NCBI GenBank assembly: GCA_016204975.1
Contig: JACQJP010000002.1
Span: 1-38,398, forward strand
Origin: Elusimicrobiota bacterium
Lineage (GTDB): Bacteria > Elusimicrobiota > Elusimicrobia > JACQJP01
DNA length: 38,398 bases
Direction: 5' to 3'
Positions 16,101-22,573 of this stretch are shown piece by piece. Under the pieces are notes generated by a model, which was given only the letters and a program-made list of their open reading frames with translations, searched no databases and was not told the DNA's origin. How positions within the stretch are numbered: the stretch's first letter is position 1; the number at the start of each line of letters is the position of its first letter. The position numbers were made by a program, and so were the translations under genes.

Positions 16101-16391
16101 ATGCGCACGGCGGCGGACCTGGATGAAGCTGTGATCCACGGAGCCGTCAAGCGGGTGCGGCCCAAGATGATGACCGTGGCCTGCGCCTTCATGGGATTGG
16201 TGCCCATCCTGTGGTCTTTGGGCGCCGGAGCGGACCTCATGAAGCGCATCGCCGCGCCCATGATCGGCGGGCTTTTCACGAGCTTCATCATGGAATTGCT
16301 GGTCTATCCCCCGATCTTCTTTCTGTGGAAATGGCACTACGAGATGAGGAAGGGAACGGTGGATGTTTCCACCGGGCTGTCCATTCGGTAG
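13110..16391 (+). CDS. cusA: CusA-like heavy-metal efflux RND pump (Cu/Ag type)
   Basis: A 1093-residue inner-membrane RND transporter that exports Cu(I)/Ag(I) using the proton gradient. Family marks are LDAIPDLSDTQVIIYSRW, EDQVTYPIVTAML and GPDATGVGWVYQYALRD. By recalled alignment to E. coli CusA, the three methionines of the metal site appear at M587 (YMPTTLPG), M637 (SMMETT) and M709 (RIDMLTTG). The proton-relay residues appear at D404 (GVLVDGAIV), E976 (LDAETGVF) and K1019 (VRPKMMT). This supports a copper/silver rather than a zinc/cobalt substrate. Length is normal. It forms an operon with cusC and cusB. A 42-base gap without a terminator leads to the PiT gene. Confidence 0.94.
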   Translation: MIEKLIAWSSRNKFIVLIMVAAALAGAVYSIQNARLDAIPDLSDTQVIIYSRWDRSPDILEDQVTYPIVTAMLGAPKVKAIRGFSDFGFSYVYVIFQDGTDIYWARTRTLEYLSKILPQLPEGVKTELGPDATGVGWVYQYALRDISGRHSLADLRTFQDWYLRYYLQSVPGVAEVASIGGFQKQYQVNLDPNALVAYNIPLMKVLDAVRDGNNDVGGRLVEFTGREYMVRGRGYAKSVSDIENIVVGRDRKGTPILVKALGRVSVGPNIRRGIAELDGEGDAVGGIVVMRYGENALNVIERVKKKISELKPSLPQGVELVTTYDRSELIKRSIDTLKEELLLQLIIVSLVILVFLWHIPTAIIPIVTIPVAVILVFIPMYFMGLTSNIMSISGIAISIGVLVDGAIVEVENAYKKLERWIEGGRKGDFHEVRLKALQEVGPAVFFSLLVIAVAFMPIFTLMDQEGRLFKPLAYTKNLAMAIAAVLAVTFDPAMRMMFSRMDYFTFRPAWLAWLVNQVTVGKYYPEEQHPVSRVLFKFYEPACRFVLRHPYKTIGAAVLLVLSTVPVYMRLGSEFMPPLNEGTFLYMPTTLPGLSVTEAQSLLQTQDRILKSFPEVESVFGKAGRAETSTDPAPFSMMETTVVLKPREQWRKKERWYSSWMPELLQRPLRHLWDDRLSWEELVAEMDAKMRFPGVVNAWTMPIKARIDMLTTGVRTPVGIKIFGADLKEIERVGRELEEVLQTIDGTRSVYAERTAGGYFLDFDLKREELARYGLTIKEAEMVIVSAIGGESITTTVEGRERYSVNVRYARELRDTLPKLRRVLVPTMGGAQVPLAQLADIELRLGPAMIRNENGLLAGYVYVDVAGRDIGGYVEEAKKKVTQAISLPAGYSIAWSGQYENMARVRERLKVVLPLTLFIILFLLYMNTKSWVKTGIVMLAVPFSLVGAVWLLYGLDYNISIAVWVGMIALMGLDAETGVFMLLYLDLAYYDMVRQGRMRTAADLDEAVIHGAVKRVRPKMMTVACAFMGLVPILWSLGAGADLMKRIAAPMIGGLFTSFIMELLVYPPIFFLWKWHYEMRKGTVDVSTGLSIR

Positions 16392-16433
16392 TAATATTGG
16401 GGTTGTGGTTTCCACCTATTCTTAAAGAAGTCC

Positions 16434-17558
16434 ATGGGGATGCCCATTCTCTTATCTCTGGCCGCCTGCTTTCTGGCCTATTCCAACGGCGCCAACGACA
16501 ACTTCAAGGGGGTGGCGACGCTGTTTGGAAGCGGAACCACCAACTACAAAGGCGCCTTGGGCTGGGCGACTTTCTCGACATTGGCCGGATCGCTTGGCTC
16601 CATTTTTCTGGCCCGATCCCTCCTGCGGACCTTTTCGGGCCAGGGCCTGGTGCCGGATGCCGTTGCCGGCTCCCCGGATTTTCTGTTGCCGGTCGCCGTG
16701 GGGGCGGGGCTGACGGTGCTGCTGGCGACCCTGACCGGATTTCCCATTTCGACTACCCATAGTTTGACCGGGGCGTTGCTGGGGGCGGGGCTCATGGCGG
16801 TTGGGCTGCAGGTGAACTTCGCGGTTCTTGGGCAGAAATTCTTCCTGCCCCTTCTTCTGAGTCCTTTGCTGGCCTTGACCCTTGGGGCGGCGGTCTATGC
16901 GTTGTTCCGGTATCTCCGCATTCAGCTCGGGATCACGAAGGAGTGGTGCCTCTGTGTGGGCGAGACGGAAAGGATTATCCCCATCCCCCAGCCGGCACCG
17001 GTTCTTCGCTTAAGCTGTATCCGTGCCATCGAGCCTGCCCTGGACAGCTCCGAAAACTGCGTCCAACGCTATTCGGGCAGCTTTGTGGGGATCCGCTGTC
17101 AGAGGGCGTTGGATCTGGCGCATTACGCCAGTGCGGGGCTGGTGAGTTTTGCGCGGGGATTAAACGACACCCCAAAAATCGCGGCTCTGTTGCTTTCCAT
17201 CGAGGCCCTGGGTATCCCTCATGGCATATTGGCGGTGGCGTTGGGGATGGCGGCGGGGGGCCTCCTCAATGCGAGGCGGGTGGCGGAGACGATCGGCAAA
17301 AAAATCACGCCCCTCAACTGCGGCCAGGGCTTCAGCGCCAACCTGGCGACCGGCATTTTGGTCGTCTTCGCCGGCCATTGGGGGATGCCGGTTTCCACGA
17401 CCCACGTGTCCGTGGGGTCTCTCTTCGGGATCGGAACCTTGACCGGCAGGGCGGATGCGCGCCTGATGGGTAAGGTCATCTTGTCGTGGGTTCTGACCCT
17501 GCCCGTTGCGGCTCTCCTGGCTTGTGCCGCCTACCTCACCCTGCCTTGGCTTACCTGA
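16434..17558 (+). CDS. pit: PiT-family inorganic phosphate transporter
   Basis: A 374-residue membrane protein with the two inverted PiT repeats: SNGANDNFKGVATLFGSG (18-35) with GFPISTTHSLTGALLGAG, and ARGLNDTPKIAALLLS with GMPVSTTHVSVGSLFGIG. PiT proteins carry phosphate, often as a metal-phosphate complex, with protons or sodium. About ten helices flank a short cytoplasmic loop containing several Cys (WCLCVGE, LSCIRA, ENCVQRY, IRCQRA). It follows cusA in the same direction without an evident terminator, so co-expression is possible. Its last 28 bases overlap the convergent thrB gene. Confidence 0.93.
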   Translation: MGMPILLSLAACFLAYSNGANDNFKGVATLFGSGTTNYKGALGWATFSTLAGSLGSIFLARSLLRTFSGQGLVPDAVAGSPDFLLPVAVGAGLTVLLATLTGFPISTTHSLTGALLGAGLMAVGLQVNFAVLGQKFFLPLLLSPLLALTLGAAVYALFRYLRIQLGITKEWCLCVGETERIIPIPQPAPVLRLSCIRAIEPALDSSENCVQRYSGSFVGIRCQRALDLAHYASAGLVSFARGLNDTPKIAALLLSIEALGIPHGILAVALGMAAGGLLNARRVAETIGKKITPLNCGQGFSANLATGILVVFAGHWGMPVSTTHVSVGSLFGIGTLTGRADARLMGKVILSWVLTLPVAALLACAAYLTLPWLT

Positions 17559-18448
17559 AGCCCTTCGCGATCGATCTCTAAGAGTAGAAAGCGGCTGGGG
17601 ATTTGGAATTTTCGGAAGGCCTTCACCATAGCCACCCCGACCTGAGGCCCCTTCGGCCGGCTACAGAGCCCCAGGACGGAGGGTCCGGCGCCGGAGAGGG
17701 CCGATCCGAAGGCTCCCGCTCGGACCGCGCTTTTGCAGACGTGACTTAAGCCTGGGATGAGTTTTTGGCGGTAGGGTTGGTGCAGGCGGTCCTGCATGCC
17801 CCGGGTGAGCCAGCCCGCGTCTCGGCGCAGAAACCCATACAGGAATCCCGCCACCGACATCAGGTTGGAGACGGCGTCTTGGAGGCGGACCTTTTTGGGA
17901 AGGACCGCCCGGGACTTTGGGGTGGAGAGAGTTCGGTCGGGGAGGCAGACCGCCGCAATCCAGTGGGAGGGGGGGCGGATGGAAAAATACCTCAGCTCCC
18001 GGTTGCTCCACAGGCTGGCGCACATCCCTCCCCGGTGTGCCGCCACGACGTTGTCTGCATGGCCCTCTGCGAGGGCGGCGCGCTTTAAGAGTTCCTCTTG
18101 GGATAGGGGTTTTTTCAGAAAGGCGTTGGCCGCCGCCATGGCCGCCAACCGCGCGGCTGCGCTGGAGCCGAGCCCCTTCTTTAAAGGGATTTGATTCTTC
18201 ATCTCGAAGCTCCAGGCGTAGCGGTTCCAATCCGGCCCCAAGATTTTGGAAAATGTCCGGACGACCAGATTGGAGCGGTTCCGGGGCAGTTCCTGCGCTC
18301 CTTCTCCGGCGATGGAGACCTGGAGCCCCCGGCCCTTTTTTCGTTGAACCCACAGGGTGTCATACAACTTCAGCGCCAGCCCCAGGACGTCAAACCCGGC
18401 TCCCAGGTTTCCGCTGCTGGCCGGCACCCGAACCAGGACTGTTTTCAT
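17531..18448 (-). CDS. thrB: Homoserine kinase (GHMP family)
   Basis: Phosphorylates homoserine with ATP on the route to threonine. The 305-residue product has the N-terminal VPASSGNLGAGFDVLGLAL, the GHMP ATP loop PLKKGLGSSAAA (88-99) and the C-terminal glycine-rich GAFGSALSGAGPSVLG. All are typical of ThrB, and the length is normal. It is the last gene of the ten-gene minus-strand run, ten bases after the symporter stop. No thrA or thrC is nearby. Another GHMP kinase is less likely because of the ASSGNLGAGFD signature. Confidence 0.92.
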   Translation of the reverse strand: MKTVLVRVPASSGNLGAGFDVLGLALKLYDTLWVQRKKGRGLQVSIAGEGAQELPRNRSNLVVRTFSKILGPDWNRYAWSFEMKNQIPLKKGLGSSAAARLAAMAAANAFLKKPLSQEELLKRAALAEGHADNVVAAHRGGMCASLWSNRELRYFSIRPPSHWIAAVCLPDRTLSTPKSRAVLPKKVRLQDAVSNLMSVAGFLYGFLRRDAGWLTRGMQDRLHQPYRQKLIPGLSHVCKSAVRAGAFGSALSGAGPSVLGLCSRPKGPQVGVAMVKAFRKFQIPSRFLLLEIDREGLQVSQGRVR

Positions 18449-18458
18449 CAGGTCTTAC

Positions 18459-19820
18459 TCATCGGCGCAGCCATCCCGCGCCCCACAGCGCCAGGGCCGC
18501 CAGGAGCCCCGGGAAGATGGCGTAGTCCCTCCAGGCGCCTCCTGCCAAAACCGCCAGGGTGGAGGCTCCCCATCCGGTGACCATGGAACGATAGGCCCAA
18601 GGGGCCGGTGTCCTCAGGGCGGGGAGGTAGCTGGAGAGGACCGGCAGCAGAAGCCCCGGGATGGTGCTGGCTCCCACCACATACCACAGCCCCACCACCG
18701 AAGGAAGCCACCAGCTTAAAAGGATCGAGAATATCCCCACCCCCACCAGCCCCCAGCGCACCCAGGCCAGCTCCTCTGTCTGGGAGAGGTGACGAAATCG
18801 CGCCCAGACGTCTTTTCCTAGACTCATGGCGGAGAGTAGAGCCAGGCTATTGAGGGTGGACATCGCCGTGGCCAGCATGCCGACCCAGAAAACCCCCAAT
18901 AGCCCCGCCGGCAAAACCGCACTGGCCAGCCGGGGATAGGCCTGAACCGGCTCGGAGAGATCGGGAAAGGCGGCCCGGGCATAGAGCCCGGAGGCGGTGG
19001 TCAGCCCATCGAAGAGAAACCAAAAAAGAACGGCGATCCCTATGCCCCTGCGGGCGATGGCCGGATGCCGGGCGGCGGAGCATCTTTGGTGAAATCCCGG
19101 ATCCACAAAGGTCCATAGGGCGATCAGGTACCAGTTCACGGTCAGTCCCCAGCCGAGCTTTCCGGGGAATGCGAGATGGCTCTCCGGCAGGTTGGTTTTC
19201 AAAAACTCGATCCCCCCCAACGCCTTTCCGGAAAAAACCAGCAGGAGGGACATTCCCGCAAACATCAAGACGAACTCCAGCCCATCCACCCAGACATCGG
19301 CTCGGAACCCGCCGCGATAGAGATAGAACAAGGTGAGGGCGGTGCCCAGGGCGACGCAGAGCAAGAGTGGCCAACCGGTCAGCCACTCCAGAAGGACCCC
19401 CAGGATCAAGACGTAGGGAGCCGGGGTGGTGATCAAGAAGGCCAGCCACCCGCCGAAAAGAGCCGCTTTTCTGCCGTAGATTTTTTCCAGCCGGTCCGGG
19501 ATAGTCAGGGAGTCTTCCTCTGAACGGATCCTGCCTGCCAACAGAAAGGCATACAGAAAGGCAAAGAGGTAGTAGGGAAACCCCAGAACCATCCAGTTGG
19601 AAATCCCGTAGGCATAGGAGAACTCCCCCACCCCCAGGATGCCTCCGTACCAGGTGGAGACCAGCGTGGCCACGAAGAAGGGCAGGGTCAGGGTCCGCCC
19701 CGCCAGCAGGTAGTCCTCGCGTCCGGCCCGGGCTTTGCGGGCGGACCAGGCCCCGATCCCTATGACGGCCAGTACGTAGCCTGCCACCACCATCCAATCC
19801 CCAGCCGACAATGTCGCCAT
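18459..19820 (-). CDS. Sodium:solute symporter (SSS family), 453 aa
   Basis: A compact SSS-family transporter with about thirteen helices. Marks are SARKARAGREDYLLAGRTL near the N-terminus, STWYGGILGVGEFSYAYG, FHQRCSAARHPAIARRG (the loop where family members usually have Q/R-rich residues) and GMLATAMSTLNSLALLSAMS, the conserved sodium-site helix. It is unlike the 633-residue SSS protein of this window in length and loops. Substrate unknown. No clear ribosome site precedes the ATG. It lies 14 bases after the methyltransferase stop and 10 before thrB. An amino acid or organic acid substrate would suit the neighbours, but this is only inference. Confidence 0.85.
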   Translation of the reverse strand: MATLSAGDWMVVAGYVLAVIGIGAWSARKARAGREDYLLAGRTLTLPFFVATLVSTWYGGILGVGEFSYAYGISNWMVLGFPYYLFAFLYAFLLAGRIRSEEDSLTIPDRLEKIYGRKAALFGGWLAFLITTPAPYVLILGVLLEWLTGWPLLLCVALGTALTLFYLYRGGFRADVWVDGLEFVLMFAGMSLLLVFSGKALGGIEFLKTNLPESHLAFPGKLGWGLTVNWYLIALWTFVDPGFHQRCSAARHPAIARRGIGIAVLFWFLFDGLTTASGLYARAAFPDLSEPVQAYPRLASAVLPAGLLGVFWVGMLATAMSTLNSLALLSAMSLGKDVWARFRHLSQTEELAWVRWGLVGVGIFSILLSWWLPSVVGLWYVVGASTIPGLLLPVLSSYLPALRTPAPWAYRSMVTGWGASTLAVLAGGAWRDYAIFPGLLAALALWGAGWLRR

Positions 19821-19834
19821 AGGCAGTAAAGTTT

Positions 19835-20812
19835 TTAGTTACGAGTGATCCAGAATGAGCCCGGGGTTTGCCTCGACATTTCCTCCCCTAAGATGGGGAA
19901 TCGCAGAACTATCTCCTCCGGAAAACGGAGCTTAAGAAAGTTCAAAGCACCGAGGATGCGGAATTGCGCATTGAAGGATAGAAAGGCCTCTAAAAGGTAC
20001 TGCTCGTTGAAAAACCGGAGTTCGTCGGCATGTATCCGTCGCGGATAGTCCTGCGGGCTGAAGATATCGTGGAAGTGTATAAAACTGCCCGGAGCCATTC
20101 CGGGCAAGATATTTAGAATCTCATAGAGAACGTCTCCATTGGGTTTGATGACATGTGAAGAGTCTACAAAGAGGATATCGTTTCTTTTTAGGGTTTTGAA
20201 CAGTTCGCCTCCTACCTCCTCCACCCGCTTGCGGCGGACCTCTATGCCCAACCGTTCCAGCCATGGATTCTGGTAGGGTTCGATACAGGTGATGTGACAT
20301 TCATAGCCGGGGCGCTCCGCCTGATTCTTTTTGACGGCCTCCAAAGTCATCAACGTGGAATACCCGCTTCCTATTTCGATGAGCCGGGCAGGTTTGACGT
20401 GGCGTATGAAACTGTACAGATATTCCGCATCTCCGGATTCAAACCATCCATTGTGATAATAGTATTCCAAACGATTCGTTGGGTCGATGGGCAAGCAAGC
20501 CAGCTCCTGGTTATAGTGAAAGGCGCGTAGAATCTTTAGCTGTTCATCCACATTCCAATCGATTCCCGGGAGGTCCCTCTTTTTCCCGCTTTCTTCCAAC
20601 TTTTTTGGGTCAAAATAAGGGTCGAGATAGTGGTCCACAATGGGATAAACGCCGGTAACGAAGAATAACTTGCGACTCATCCGCATGCGATGGAGCCCCA
20701 CCTTTCGCGTCAACTTCAAATACATGCATCCCAACCAGAGAAGTGGAGAAAAAATGAAATCGATGGCTGGGGCGATAACTCTCAAAGCCTGTTTTATAGC
20801 AGAAGAGAACAT
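19835..20812 (-). CDS. Class I SAM-dependent methyltransferase, low GC
   Basis: A 325-residue protein with a hydrophobic N-terminal segment (about 8-30, possibly a membrane anchor). The SAM-binding motif LIEIGSGYSTLMTLEAV is followed by HITCIEPYQNPWL and DILFVDSSHVIKPNGDVLYE, as in the Methyltransf_24 group that modifies sugars or small molecules. The acidic post-motif and FIHFHDIFSP suggest metal-assisted chemistry, as an inference. The ATG at 20812 lies two bases after the stop of the preceding gene; longer frames upstream are shadows of that gene. Base composition differs: 117 G+C of 240 bases (49%) over 20461-20700 versus about 65% nearby, suggesting later acquisition. Substrate unknown, possibly a glycan. 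Confidence 0.78.
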   Translation of the reverse strand: MFSSAIKQALRVIAPAIDFIFSPLLWLGCMYLKLTRKVGLHRMRMSRKLFFVTGVYPIVDHYLDPYFDPKKLEESGKKRDLPGIDWNVDEQLKILRAFHYNQELACLPIDPTNRLEYYYHNGWFESGDAEYLYSFIRHVKPARLIEIGSGYSTLMTLEAVKKNQAERPGYECHITCIEPYQNPWLERLGIEVRRKRVEEVGGELFKTLKRNDILFVDSSHVIKPNGDVLYEILNILPGMAPGSFIHFHDIFSPQDYPRRIHADELRFFNEQYLLEAFLSFNAQFRILGALNFLKLRFPEEIVLRFPILGEEMSRQTPGSFWITRN

Positions 20813-20814
20813 TT

Positions 20815-21438
20815 CTAGTACTGGCGGAAGGCCCAGACCCAACCTCGATGAACCTGGAGGGATACGGTCTTGGCGTTCGCCAGATTGCTGACCCCCCGGG
20901 AACCTGCCGGGAGCCACTGGCGCCGTAGGGGGTAGAGAACCCCGGATAGACTCACCTGGGATTTTTCCGGCCCGGAGATGAGGGCAACTCCCCGCTTCTT
21001 TTTTGAGCGGAACCTCCATCTTTTCCCCACCAGCCTCAGTTCCCCGTCCCTGGCCCAAAAAGAGATCTCGAAGGAGCCTTTGAAGTTTTCTGCCGCCTTG
21101 AGATTTCCCAGGCTGTGGTCCGTCCGTCGCCCCAGGGCTCCCAGGACCCACACCTGGAGGGGCCGGAGCCGCCGCCTCAAAAAATCAAAGGCCTTTTCCA
21201 GGTCCGAACGGTCAGGGTCCGGCTCATAGACCCATAGGGTCCCCGGCCGCCCCCCTTCGGGGCCATAGGAATCCAGATCCCCCAGAATCCATCGAGGGAC
21301 AATTCCAAACCGCTTTGCCTCTCGGGCTCCCCCGTCCACCGCAAGCGCCGCGTCCGCTTCTTTCCAGACCCTTCGGACGATGGGGGCGGGGGGATACTCT
21401 CCATTCGCAAAAACAAGAATACGGCGAAGGCTGGTCAC
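20815..21438 (-). CDS. Thiamine pyrophosphokinase
   Basis: Converts thiamine plus ATP to thiamine diphosphate. The 207-residue product has the family motifs in order: ADAALAVDGGA (28-38), ILGDLDS (51-57), DPDRSDLEKAF (74-84) and GALGRRTDHSLGNL (100-113). A smaller C-terminal beta domain binds thiamine. The start is taken as GTG 21438, which overlaps the rfaE2 stop (GTGA); the longer frame upstream only mirrors the rfaE2 end. No thiamine synthesis gene or TPP riboswitch was seen nearby, so the role is probably salvage. Confidence 0.88.
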   Translation of the reverse strand: MTSLRRILVFANGEYPPAPIVRRVWKEADAALAVDGGAREAKRFGIVPRWILGDLDSYGPEGGRPGTLWVYEPDPDRSDLEKAFDFLRRRLRPLQVWVLGALGRRTDHSLGNLKAAENFKGSFEISFWARDGELRLVGKRWRFRSKKKRGVALISGPEKSQVSLSGVLYPLRRQWLPAGSRGVSNLANAKTVSLQVHRGWVWAFRQY

Positions 21439-21935
21439 GGTTTTTTGGATCTGGGAGCGGGCAGTTTGCGGATTTTTTTTATAAGGCCGGTGGTGGAAAA
21501 TCCAGGGACCCACGGCGCTCGAACCACGCGATCGGCAAATTCTCGGCCCACGATCTCCCCGGGACGGTAGTCCGCCCCCTTGACCAGCACCTCCGGCCGG
21601 ATCGTTCTAAGCAGTTTTTTGGGAGTTGTTTCCGGAAAGATGGTCACATAATCCACGCAGGCCAGGGCTGCCAAGAGCCTCCCACGCAGGTCCTGGCGGA
21701 TGAGGGGCCGCCCCCGGCCCTTCAATTTCCGAACGGAGGAGTCCGAGTTGACCCCCACCACCAGAATCTCGCCGCAGGTCTTGGCTTTTTGAAGGGTCGC
21801 AATGTGTCCGATGTGCAGCAGATCGAAACACCCGTTGGTAAAGACGATGCGACGTCCACGCCGGCGGTGGGCTTTCAGTTTTTTCAACAAGGCGGGGAGG
21901 GGGAGAACCTTTGAAAAAGAGCTCAGAGTGTTCAA
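21435..21935 (-). CDS. rfaE2: D-glycero-beta-D-manno-heptose 1-phosphate adenylyltransferase
   Basis: A cytidylyltransferase-like nucleotidyltransferase, equivalent to the C-terminal half of HldE, that makes ADP-heptose from heptose 1-phosphate. The 166-residue product has VFTNGCFDLLHIGHI (31-45), the HxGH motif, VVGVNSDSSVRKLKGRGRPL and VLVKGADYRPGEIVG. The start is taken as TTG 21935, overlapping the gmhA stop (TTGA). This gives the usual length of stand-alone RfaE2. No sugar-kinase half is present, so the kinase must be encoded elsewhere. Confidence 0.9.
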   Translation of the reverse strand: MNTLSSFSKVLPLPALLKKLKAHRRRGRRIVFTNGCFDLLHIGHIATLQKAKTCGEILVVGVNSDSSVRKLKGRGRPLIRQDLRGRLLAALACVDYVTIFPETTPKKLLRTIRPEVLVKGADYRPGEIVGREFADRVVRAPWVPGFSTTGLIKKIRKLPAPRSKKP

Positions 21936-22573
21936 GGGAAGAGGGCCTGTTCCACGAAAGCACAGATGGCGTGAATGGCCGCGATGTGGCTTTCCTGAAT
22001 GCGCTCGGTGGCCTCGGAGGGGACACAAATGCAGAGGTCAACCCGCGCCTTGAGTTTGCCTCCGCTTCGGCCGGTCAGGCCGATCACCCGGGCCCCGCAC
22101 CTTTTGGCCTCCTGGGCGGCTTTCAGGACATTGGGGGAGTTGCCGCTGGTGGAAAGCACAAAGAGCAAATCTCCCGCCACCACATGCGCCTGGACTTGAC
22201 GGGAGAACACCTCCTCGAAGCTGAAGTCATTGCCGATGGCGGTCAGGTCCGAGGTGTTGACGGTCAAGGCCAGGGCGGGAAGGGCGCGCCGGTTTTTCTT
22301 GAAACGCCCCACCAGCTCCGCCGCAAAATGCTGCGAATCCGCCGCGCTGCCGCCATTGCCGCAAATCACGAGTTTCCTTCCCTGCCGGTAGGTTTCCACG
22401 GACCACCGGGCGGCTTGCAGTATCTGGGAAGCGGACTCCGAGGAAAATTTTTCCAAGGTTTTTGCGCTGTCCTTGAGTTGGGTCTCGATCTCCTCCGCAA
22501 TACCTGCCGATAAGGTGTACTTCCTTTCGGCAGGTACCTGGCGCACTATATTGCGCCGGGTATGCTTAGTCAT
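21932..22573 (-). CDS. gmhA: Phosphoheptose isomerase, copy 1, with N-terminal extension
   Basis: Isomerises sedoheptulose 7-phosphate to D-glycero-D-manno-heptose 7-phosphate, the first step to ADP- and GDP-heptose. SIS domain: ICGNGGSAADSQHFAAELVG (70-89) carries the catalytic Glu (E86). STSGNSPNVLKAA binds the phosphate, and ATERIQESHI holds the catalytic His (H196). By recalled alignment the protein has about 21 extra N-terminal residues compared with E. coli GmhA. Most of them are encoded by a double palindrome (22501-22557). Its ATG overlaps the accC stop (ATGA) and its stop overlaps the rfaE2 start (TTGA), consistent with ADP-heptose synthesis. Confidence 0.92.
   Translation of the reverse strand: MTKHTRRNIVRQVPAERKYTLSAGIAEEIETQLKDSAKTLEKFSSESASQILQAARWSVETYRQGRKLVICGNGGSAADSQHFAAELVGRFKKNRRALPALALTVNTSDLTAIGNDFSFEEVFSRQVQAHVVAGDLLFVLSTSGNSPNVLKAAQEAKRCGARVIGLTGRSGGKLKARVDLCICVPSEATERIQESHIAAIHAICAFVEQALFP
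22501..22557 (-). repeat. Double palindrome within the gmhA 5' coding end
   Basis: TACCTGCCGA (22501-22510) and TCGGCAGGTA (22527-22536) form a perfect 10-base inverted repeat with a 16-base loop. GGCGCA (22540-22545) and TGCGCC (22552-22557) form a second, with a 6-base loop. Both lie inside codons 6-25 of gmhA, covering the N-terminal extension. In the mRNA they would form two consecutive hairpins just after the start codon. It could be an in-frame palindromic insertion or a translational control structure. Confidence 0.6.
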
